Shown here: piece by piece, positions 23,801 through 30,682 of the stretch
How positions within the stretch are numbered: position 1 is the stretch's first letter
How the letters are laid out: each line of letters opens with the position of its first letter
Origin: Winogradskyella sp.
GTDB taxonomy: Bacteria > Bacteroidota > Bacteroidia > Flavobacteriales > Flavobacteriaceae
Reading direction: 5' to 3'
Assembly (NCBI GenBank): GCA_030149115.1
Contig: JASBSE010000418.1
Coordinates: 1 to 32,931, forward strand
Length of the DNA stretch: 32,931 nt
Notes under the pieces: generated by a model
Seen by the model: the letters and a program-made list of their open reading frames with translations, nothing else
Database searches by the model: none
What the model was told of the DNA's origin: nothing
Translations under genes and position numbers: made by a program

Positions 23801-25658
23801 AGATTGTTACGGCACTTCTAGTTTTATAATTGAAGTTGGAACAAACCCTGTTTATAATGAGCCTACTGATTGGTTTGTTTGTGACGATATATCTAACGAC
23901 GGCTCAGAAACTTTTGATTTGTCAACAAAGATTACAGAAATATCAGACGGAATTTCAGACAACTTAAGTGTAACGTTTTACACCTCATTAAATAATGCCG
24001 AAAACAGTATAGATCCTTTACCTCTTGAGTATACCAATACAGTAAATCCGCAAACTATTTTTGTTCAAATTGATAATGGAACAATATGTAATTCTATTAC
24101 GTCTTTTGAATTAAATGTTGTACAAGTACCAGATGTTAATCCTTCAGTACCTTTAATTGGTTGCGATACGGATTATGATGGATTTACGGAGTTTGATCTG
24201 ACCAATGCAGAATTTGATATTTTGGATGTTAGACAAGATGATATCGAAATTACTTATTTTGAAAACTATGAAGATGCTGAGGCCAACATTAATACGATTT
24301 CTAATCCTGAAACCTACACTAACACAAGCAATCCGCAAACAGTTTATATTAAAATAAACAATACGATTTCTAACTGTTATGTATTGGTTCCAATAGATTT
24401 AAGTGTAAACATGCCTCCTGTTATAAATGATTTTCAATCTTATGATATATGTGAAAATGAAGATAATAGTTTCGACTTAACTGAAATTAACGAAGTCATT
24501 ATGGACGAAAGTTTTAATGTAATATTCAGTTACTATACTAACGAAATTGATGCTTACGCAAACGAAAATGCACTAAATACTGATTACACATATTTAACCA
24601 ATAACGATACACTTTTTGCACGTGCTGAATTTAGTACAACGCATTGTTTTACTGTATATGAATTTAATCTCAATGTCAACCCGCTTCCAATTGCCAATCA
24701 ACCAAACGATTTAGTAGCTTGTGATGATGATTATGATGGATTGTTGGACTTTAATTTAACACAGCAGAATGCCCAAATACTTGGTATACAAAACCCAACA
24801 AACTTCACAGTAACTTACCATAATTCTGAGGATGATGCTAACAACAACTTATCTGCTGTAGATGTAGATTACATGGCTTTTGATTCTGAAGTCATATATG
24901 CAAGAGTAGAAAATAATGTAACAGGATGCTATTCCGTAACACAATTTTCTGTTATAATTCATCCTCTACCTGTTATCGATATTGAAGACCAAGTGATTTG
25001 TTTAGACAATTTACCATTAATTGTTTCTGCAAACACTAATAACCCAACTGACCAATACATTTGGTCTACCGGTGAAACTACACCAGAGATTACAATACCA
25101 CAAATTGGAACCTATTGGGTAACAGTAACTTCTGAGTTTGGTTGCGAAAACACCAGAGTGTTTAGTGTAGCAGAATCAGAAGCTGCAACAATAGAAGCCA
25201 CAGAGATTATAGATTTTTCAGACCCTAATAATATCACGGTAACTATTAGCGGTATTGGCGACTACCTCTACCAATTAGATGATGGTGAGCCACAAGAATC
25301 TAACTTTTTTGATAATGTTGGCATGGGCTACCATACCATTACTATAATAGATTTAAACGGCTGCTCTGAAGTAACAAGAGATGTTTTGGTTATAGACATT
25401 CCAAAGCATATGTCACCAAATGGTGATGGTCAATACGACACCTGGCATATTGTTGGTGTAGAAACACTTCCTGGAACCATTATCCATATTTTTGACCGTT
25501 ATGGTAAACACTTAGCGACATTAAGGCACGATAGCCCTGGTTGGGACGGCACTTTAAATGGTCATAAACTACCTGCCAACGATTATTGGTTTGTTGCAAA
25601 TGTAGCAAGAGGGAATCAATTCTTTGAAGTAAAAGGTCATTTCGCTATTCGTCGTTAA
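20823..25658 (+). CDS. Choice-of-anchor L surface adhesin with eleven modules, T9SS type B
   Basis: This 1,611-residue secreted protein has a signal peptide that ends SSFSFAQ. The head (about 23-270) is a choice-of-anchor L domain with VDNSISPQNLIENN at its start, FERGTSNFPFENGIVLSTG (69-87) and FNYILASEEYFGNFPCQYSD. An Ig-like domain follows (YNWYFNDVLIPGENQTTL), then eleven modules of about 94 residues (347-1383), each with two Cys. After these come an Ig-like segment (YIWSTGETTPEITI), an SprB-like segment (YLYQLDDGEPQES) and a type B sorting domain (MSPNGDGQYDTWH, IFDRYGK, GWDG). It should be exported by Sec, then by T9SS, and displayed on or released from the cell surface, probably for adhesion. 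The next gene is a full-length paralogue. Confidence 0.94.
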   Translation: MDYINRSLLLCLCIISSFSFAQQITVDNSISPQNLIENNLIQGCVEVSNISSPSNGSSVGLGSYGYFERGTSNFPFENGIVLSTGNANSAGNSQNAATLNEGNSNWGTDPDLETALGISGTLNATSLEFNFISISNQIQFNYILASEEYFGNFPCQYSDGFAFLIRESGTNAPYTNIALVPGTTTPVNTNTVHDEIVGFCGASNEQYFEGYSLGDTNYNGRTTILSAAATIQPNVEYQIKLIIADQTDENYDSAVFIQGNSFNATVDLGEDFSTCASDVTLNGNIGNPQATYNWYFNDVLIPGENQTTLDTNISGNYRVEIEIPLSGSSCVIEDDINITLSSTQSSDPISDFEVCDDPSNDGIETFDLSTKDAEILASVPTSNYDISYHYSSSEAQNGDNAINSPIQNTTNPQTIYVRIEDTNNGCLAFSTINLIVNSLPNINDPLPLEVCDDQVADGFTTIDLNIKNDEITNGLTNLVVTYHSTLADASIGTNPLPMPYVNTNTNEQVFVSVRDEFTGCISTTTLDITVLDNPVINTDDHYIDACDADHDGFASFDLTSIIPDVLEGLTGVTVTFHETNEDALTGSNPITDATNYTNITSEEQIVYIRVENNTTGCASVTPVELHTNLLLTATNIDDISLCDIDNDGVEEFNFSGIATSIINDLPDEFAIAVEFYLTEDDRDNQVNALDQTVPFIPTSNPQTIYLGLTSATCYDVEQIDLILIPVYEFESIINQTVCDEDQDGITTTDLSQFDTQVTEALDGFSVTYFLTEDDARNNTNVLPNFYTNTSNPFTVYPRITSNETGCSDINFFEITVLEAPVTSTPSDIVICDNDQDGLFTINLLDVIPEVVSSTTDRQISFHTSQTNADNGSNAITNESTYNAQTETVYVRVENTNTGCHSTETLSITVNTLPVFTAIDNYKICEDSSDGFADFIFNTKDTEILNGQTGKQVLYYLNQNDADNRTNAIDKDVAYQNISTPQTIFVRVENLTDQDCYGTSSFIIEVGTNPVYNEPTDWFVCDDISNDGSETFDLSTKITEISDGISDNLSVTFYTSLNNAENSIDPLPLEYTNTVNPQTIFVQIDNGTICNSITSFELNVVQVPDVNPSVPLIGCDTDYDGFTEFDLTNAEFDILDVRQDDIEITYFENYEDAEANINTISNPETYTNTSNPQTVYIKINNTISNCYVLVPIDLSVNMPPVINDFQSYDICENEDNSFDLTEINEVIMDESFNVIFSYYTNEIDAYANENALNTDYTYLTNNDTLFARAEFSTTHCFTVYEFNLNVNPLPIANQPNDLVACDDDYDGLLDFNLTQQNAQILGIQNPTNFTVTYHNSEDDANNNLSAVDVDYMAFDSEVIYARVENNVTGCYSVTQFSVIIHPLPVIDIEDQVICLDNLPLIVSANTNNPTDQYIWSTGETTPEITIPQIGTYWVTVTSEFGCENTRVFSVAESEAATIEATEIIDFSDPNNITVTISGIGDYLYQLDDGEPQESNFFDNVGMGYHTITIIDLNGCSEVTRDVLVIDIPKHMSPNGDGQYDTWHIVGVETLPGTIIHIFDRYGKHLATLRHDSPGWDGTLNGHKLPANDYWFVANVARGNQFFEVKGHFAIRR
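21861..24971 (+). repeat. Array of eleven Cys-paired modules (fourth adhesin)
   Basis: Residues 347-1383 consist of eleven adjacent repeats averaging 94 residues. Loops after the first Cys include CDADHDG, CDIDNDG, CDEDQDG, CDNDQDG, CDTDYDG and CDDDYDG, which fit DxDxDG calcium-binding loops. The strand NPQTIYVRIED or close variants recurs, followed by TGC. The DNA copies are strongly diverged, so no long exact nucleotide repeats remain. Confidence 0.9.
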
Positions 25659-25713
25659 ACACTTACATACAGCAAATTATTACTTAAAACAAAGGAAAGT
25701 ATAAGCTTTTTCC

Positions 25714-25721
25714 TATCTTTG
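25714..25721 (+). promoter_or_regulatory. Candidate -7 element TATCTTTG for the fifth adhesin gene
   Basis: This exact TAnnTTTG match lies 47 nt before the ATG at 25769 in a 110-bp gap. A small hairpin (arms 25693-25698 and 25709-25714) overlaps its upstream edge. No TTG is found at the -33 distance. It suggests the gene can be transcribed independently of its upstream paralogue. Confidence 0.5.
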
Positions 25722-25768
25722 ATTTTAAGAGTACTGAAGTAATACCAAAAGTCCTCTAAAAAAAAGCT

Positions 25769-28700
25769 ATGACAAGGAATAGATTACTTACTCTTCTCCT
25801 AGTTTTGTCGTTTGTGAATTTTTTGTTCTCTCAACAAATATTGACCGACAACTCGCTAACTCCACAACAACTTATCCAAGGTTTAGTAGGTGAAAATTGT
25901 GCTACAGCAAACAACATATCATCACCATATAATGGTAATGTAAATAACATAATCAGTTATGGAAATTTTGAGAGAGGCACCTCTAACTTCCCACTAGAGA
26001 ACGGTATCATATTATCTACTGGAAGTATAACAAAAGCTGGAAATTCCGTCATAACCGAAAACCTGAGTGATGGAGATATAAACTGGGAAACAGATCCTGA
26101 TGTATTAAATATTCTTGGCATTGACCAAACACTTAATGCTACATCTATTCAATTTAACTTCAGTACAGCCAATAATTTTGTGGCCTTTAAATATCTTTTT
26201 GCTTCCGACGAATATCAGCAAGATTACCCTTGTAATTTTAGGGATGTATTTGCTATTTTAATCCGTCCAGCTGGAAGTACTGATTCTTTTGTTAACATAG
26301 CATTGGTACCAGAATCAACAACAGAAGTAAGTACCAATACAATTCATCCAAATATCAATGGCTTTTGCGAAGCCATTAACGAAGACTACTTTCAAGGTTA
26401 CAACTTACCGAGCACCAACTACAATGGGCAAAGTGTTGTGTTAACAGCCAATGCAGACGTTATACCTAATGAAGTCTATGAAATTAAATTTGTAATTGCA
26501 GACCATATCGATCAACGCTTCGATTCTGCTGTTTTTATTGAGGCCGAAAGTTTTGGTGGCGCTGTAGATCTTGGGCCTGATCAAGAAGTTTGCGGTAGTG
26601 ACTTGACGCTCGATGCTACAATTAATAATGCTTCCGCTACTTACGCATGGTTTTTAGATAATACAGTAATAGCAGGAGAAACCAATCCAACACTTCTAGT
26701 TAATGAGTCTGGCACATACAGGGTTGAAATTACAATTCCCAATCCTGACAACAACTGTGTCCTAGAGGATAGTATCACGCTCGAAATAATTCCCTATCAA
26801 GAAGCTGCATCTATTGAAGATATTTCTGTATGTGACCCAGCTCCTAGCGACGGTATTTACGACTTTGATTTTGCACTTTTAAAGAATGACGAAATTTTAG
26901 CTAATTTATCATCACCTAATTATATTATTTCCTACCATGTCACTCAAGAAGATGCACAAAATAATATAAATCCTATTTTAGGCATCTATCAAAACATACA
27001 ACAAGAAGAAACTATTTATGTAAGGATAGAGAGTTTAAATGGTGATTGCTTACAGATAGGAAGTTTTAATGTAATTGTTAATCTTTCTCCCAATACACAA
27101 GAGTATGTAATTGAAGTTTGTGAAGGGCAAATAACCGAAATTACACTAACAGACCTGAGTGATCTTGACTACACAGTTTCTAATTACGAATTTGGCAGAA
27201 CTGTTACATATTATCTAACCGAAGAAGATGCTATAAATCAAGAAAATGCACTTGAAGATTTTCCTTTGCTAGAAGAACCTATTGCATCATTTATTGCAAG
27301 AGTAGAAACTAATGAAAGTGATTGCTACTCTCTTGAGACTATTTATTTTGAATATCAGCAACCTCCAGAATTAGGTGTTGATAAAATAATATTTGATAAT
27401 TGTCTAGATCCTCTATATTGGGAAATAACTGTCACTGAAGATGGATCTATTATTACCGATTTTAATTCAAGGGTCTACTCCTATAATCTAGCTGAATATG
27501 TTGACATTTTAGAGAATCAATATCCTGGTTTTACATTTAGACTTTTAGATTTTATCGCCTCTGTTCCTCCTACAATAAGTTCAAATAATCTTGTAATGAC
27601 TGCCAATTATGGTGTATCTATTGGAGACTACTGTGAAACTCCTGTTGTTATAGAATTCCATAAAAACCTACTCTACACTGTGTTGGGTGAAAATAGATTC
27701 ATCGAAAAATGTGATGACGGTTCAAATGATGGAATTTTAGATTTTAACTTAGAAGAAATAGTTGAGGAGCTTAAACAAGGTTATGACATCGATATTGTTT
27801 TATACGAATCCGAAGAAGACGCAATTGATCAACAAAACCCAATAGATTTATCTACACCCTATACCGTTGTAAATTCTGTAGAACTATTTATTAGAAGCTC
27901 TTACAATGGATGCTCTCATGTTTCAAAACTTGAACTGGGCATTCTAGAATCTACATCATTAACACCGCAGGCAGTTACAACTTGTGGCAATTACAATGAA
28001 GATAGCAATACCACTACAGTTTTTTTACACCAGTTTGATGCTATTATGACTCAAGATATTTTTACCAATAACGTTGAGTACTATTTAACAGAAGCCGATG
28101 CCATAAATGGTGAAAATGTTTTAGGTGAAACTTATGATATTACAGGTAATACGCAGCGTTTTTATGTTAAAGCATCCGATTTATTTCTTGAGTGTGCAGA
28201 TATCACGACCTTAGATGTTACTATACCTAACCAAATTAATCTAGGCACTTTGGAGCCTTTAATTGTATGTAATTATGCTAATGATGGTTTTGAAACGGTT
28301 GATCTTGAAAATTATATTTCAGAAGTTTTTGATGATTATGAAGACTATAACATAACCTATTATTTATCATCAGATGATGCAATCTCAGAAGCATCATCAA
28401 TTGGTAACCCAAGCATGTTTGAAACCGAAAGTATTGAGGTTTTTATTCGACTTCAACTAACATCAGCCATAGACTGTTTTGCTATAGACAGTTTTTATGT
28501 CAATATCATTGCTAATCCCCAAATAGAAAACATTGAAGATATTGCCAATTGCGAATTAGACCCCAACAACCCATCAGATTTTATATTTGAAGAATATGAT
28601 CTTCAAATCATCAACAACCAGCAAGGTATGCAAGTCTTTTATTACGAGACTGAAAACGATGCAATAAATAGAGAGAACGAAATAGATAAAACCGTTCCTT

Positions 28701-30616
28701 ATCAAAATATCTCAAACCCTCAAACAATATATGTTAGGTTAGAAAACCAATCTGGAAACAATTGCTTCACTGTTGCACCAATGCAAATAGAAGTCAGACA
28801 AGCACCAGATTACAATTTCCCATCCGATATTTTTGAATGCGACGTGAATAATACAGGATTTGCAACTACCAATCTTAATAATACAATCCAAGAAATAGAA
28901 CTCGGTAGTACAACAGACTTAAACATTTCTTTTCACGCTACACCACTCAATGCAGAACTAGGCACCAATGCCATTCCATTAAACTACACGGCTACAAGCA
29001 ACCCTCAAATCATTTATGCTAGAATTGAAAATGCAAATTCCGGATGCTATAATGTTGAAACCTTTAGTCTTAATACACTTTCATTACCTGAAGTTACCTA
29101 TGGACAGTCCTTAGTAGCCTGTGGTAATAATTATGACACTTCTGTTGAATGGAATTTAACTGAAATTGAACTGAACATTTTAGATGGAAGACAATACAAC
29201 ATTGACTTTACTTACTTTAATTCTGAAGTCGATGCCCAGAATAATGTTAATGCAATTGCCAATCCAACAACGTATACCAATTTTACCAGCCCAGAAACTC
29301 TTTTTGTCAAGGTTCGTAATGCAACTACAAATTGTTTTTCTGTCGTGCCTTTTGAACTTATTACCAATTCACCTCCTGCAATAAATGACTTTGGGGTTTA
29401 TGACGTATGTGATAATGATGATAATACCGTAGACTTACATGATGTTGATTTGCTGTTGGTAGATAACACTTTCAATATTTTAATAAGTTATTACCAAACC
29501 GTAGTCGATGCCGAAAATGACGATAATGCATTAAGTACAGACTACATCTACTCAAACAACACCGAGAATCTTGTGGCAAGAGTAGAATATACTACCACAG
29601 GTTGTTATGCAATCTATCCGTTTGAATTGAGAATAAATCTACCTCCTATTGCCAATCAACCTATTGACATTGTAGAATGTGACGATAATTTTGATGGACA
29701 GTTAACGGTTGATTTGTCCCAACAGGATACCTCAATTCTAAATGGTCAAAATTCTGATGAGTTATCAGTAAGCTACTATGCTTCTGAAGTCGATGCTATT
29801 GAAAACAGCAATAGCTTATCCAATCAATATGTTACTACAAACAATGAGGTTATTTTTGCAAGGGTCGAAAACAACATGACTGGTTGTTTCAATGTTACTC
29901 AATTTTCGGTTATCATCAATAACAAACCCTTTGTTGATATTGATAACCAAGTGCTTTGTCTCAATGACTTACCTCTTGTAGTTACTGCAGAAACCAATAA
30001 CCCACAAGATAGCTATGTTTGGTCTACCAACGAGACTTCGCCATCAATTGAGATTTCGACTATTGGAACTTATTCCGTAACCGTGACCAATACATTTGGT
30101 TGCCAAACCACATCTTCATTCGAAGTAATAGAATCCGACTCAGCCGAAATAGATGTTGTAGAGACCATAAACTTTGCAGATCCTAACAATATAGTGTTAA
30201 CGGTAACTGGAATCGGGAATTATCTATATCAATTGAACAATTTGCCTTTTCAGACTTCAGGAACGTTCTACAATGTACCCATAGGTTACAATACCGTAAC
30301 CATTATTGACCAAAACGGTTGTGCGCAGATTACCAGAGAGGTTTTGGTCATCGATACTCCTAAGCATATGTCTCCCAACAATGATGGCCAGTATGATACG
30401 TGGCACATTACTGGTGTAGAGACCCTTCCTGGAACGGTCATTTATATCTTTGACAGATATGGCAAGCTTATAAAGACGCTCTTACACAGCTCTCCAGGTT
30501 GGGATGGTAATTATAATGGTAATCCTATGCCAGCTGGCGATTATTGGTTTATTGCCAAGGTAAGACAAGATGGTAATTATTTTGAAGTTAAGGGACATTT
30601 CGGTTTGAGGCGTTAG
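25769..30616 (+). CDS. Choice-of-anchor L surface adhesin with eleven modules, tandem paralogue
   Basis: This 1,615-residue protein is built like the preceding gene: a signal peptide (LLLVLSFVNFLFSQ), a choice-of-anchor L head (TDNSLTPQQLIQG, FERGTSNFPLENGIILSTG, FKYLFASDEYQQDYPCN), an Ig-like domain, eleven modules (348-1387), an Ig-like and SprB-like neck and a type B sorting domain (MSPNNDGQYDTWH). From module 7 to the stop it has exactly the same length as its paralogue (2,097 bp) and clear one-to-one module matches. Modules 2-6 are far more diverged: module 3 (FDNCLDPLYW...) and module 5 (TCGNYNEDSN) lack the DxDxDG loop but keep both Cys. It probably acts at the cell surface with altered binding specificity. 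Regulation may be separate, given its own -7-like box. Confidence 0.94.
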   Translation: MTRNRLLTLLLVLSFVNFLFSQQILTDNSLTPQQLIQGLVGENCATANNISSPYNGNVNNIISYGNFERGTSNFPLENGIILSTGSITKAGNSVITENLSDGDINWETDPDVLNILGIDQTLNATSIQFNFSTANNFVAFKYLFASDEYQQDYPCNFRDVFAILIRPAGSTDSFVNIALVPESTTEVSTNTIHPNINGFCEAINEDYFQGYNLPSTNYNGQSVVLTANADVIPNEVYEIKFVIADHIDQRFDSAVFIEAESFGGAVDLGPDQEVCGSDLTLDATINNASATYAWFLDNTVIAGETNPTLLVNESGTYRVEITIPNPDNNCVLEDSITLEIIPYQEAASIEDISVCDPAPSDGIYDFDFALLKNDEILANLSSPNYIISYHVTQEDAQNNINPILGIYQNIQQEETIYVRIESLNGDCLQIGSFNVIVNLSPNTQEYVIEVCEGQITEITLTDLSDLDYTVSNYEFGRTVTYYLTEEDAINQENALEDFPLLEEPIASFIARVETNESDCYSLETIYFEYQQPPELGVDKIIFDNCLDPLYWEITVTEDGSIITDFNSRVYSYNLAEYVDILENQYPGFTFRLLDFIASVPPTISSNNLVMTANYGVSIGDYCETPVVIEFHKNLLYTVLGENRFIEKCDDGSNDGILDFNLEEIVEELKQGYDIDIVLYESEEDAIDQQNPIDLSTPYTVVNSVELFIRSSYNGCSHVSKLELGILESTSLTPQAVTTCGNYNEDSNTTTVFLHQFDAIMTQDIFTNNVEYYLTEADAINGENVLGETYDITGNTQRFYVKASDLFLECADITTLDVTIPNQINLGTLEPLIVCNYANDGFETVDLENYISEVFDDYEDYNITYYLSSDDAISEASSIGNPSMFETESIEVFIRLQLTSAIDCFAIDSFYVNIIANPQIENIEDIANCELDPNNPSDFIFEEYDLQIINNQQGMQVFYYETENDAINRENEIDKTVPYQNISNPQTIYVRLENQSGNNCFTVAPMQIEVRQAPDYNFPSDIFECDVNNTGFATTNLNNTIQEIELGSTTDLNISFHATPLNAELGTNAIPLNYTATSNPQIIYARIENANSGCYNVETFSLNTLSLPEVTYGQSLVACGNNYDTSVEWNLTEIELNILDGRQYNIDFTYFNSEVDAQNNVNAIANPTTYTNFTSPETLFVKVRNATTNCFSVVPFELITNSPPAINDFGVYDVCDNDDNTVDLHDVDLLLVDNTFNILISYYQTVVDAENDDNALSTDYIYSNNTENLVARVEYTTTGCYAIYPFELRINLPPIANQPIDIVECDDNFDGQLTVDLSQQDTSILNGQNSDELSVSYYASEVDAIENSNSLSNQYVTTNNEVIFARVENNMTGCFNVTQFSVIINNKPFVDIDNQVLCLNDLPLVVTAETNNPQDSYVWSTNETSPSIEISTIGTYSVTVTNTFGCQTTSSFEVIESDSAEIDVVETINFADPNNIVLTVTGIGNYLYQLNNLPFQTSGTFYNVPIGYNTVTIIDQNGCAQITREVLVIDTPKHMSPNNDGQYDTWHITGVETLPGTVIYIFDRYGKLIKTLLHSSPGWDGNYNGNPMPAGDYWFIAKVRQDGNYFEVKGHFGLRR
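26810..29929 (+). repeat. Array of eleven Cys-paired modules (fifth adhesin)
   Basis: Residues 348-1387 hold eleven repeats of 90-102 residues. Modules 7-11 correspond in order to modules 7-11 of the upstream gene (for example, both seventh modules contain YQNISxPQTI and both eleventh begin IANQP). Modules 2, 3 and 5 have lost most of the consensus apart from the Cys pair and strand pattern. Confidence 0.85.
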
Positions 30617-30656
30617 TTATAACCTATACTTAACACTTTTTAATATTTTCTATGCG

Positions 30657-30664
30657 TATCTTTG
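30657..30664 (+). promoter_or_regulatory. Candidate -7 element TATCTTTG for the last adhesin gene
   Basis: This exact TAnnTTTG match, continued as TATCTTTGCA like the one at 6550, lies 18 nt before the ATG at 30683 in a 66-bp gap. A clear -33 TTG is missing. Confidence 0.5.
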
Positions 30665-30682
30665 CACTCTCTAAAAATTGAG

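Noticed and set aside
25693-25714. Hairpin AGGAAA/TTTCCT as a terminator after the fourth adhesin gene.
   Set aside because: It is not followed by a T run, has a ten-base loop and overlaps the -7 box of the next gene.
21861-29929. CRISPR-like or DNA tandem repeats in the long repetitive stretch.
   Set aside because: The periodicity is about 282 bp and in frame, with diverged DNA. It reflects protein modules, not a CRISPR array.
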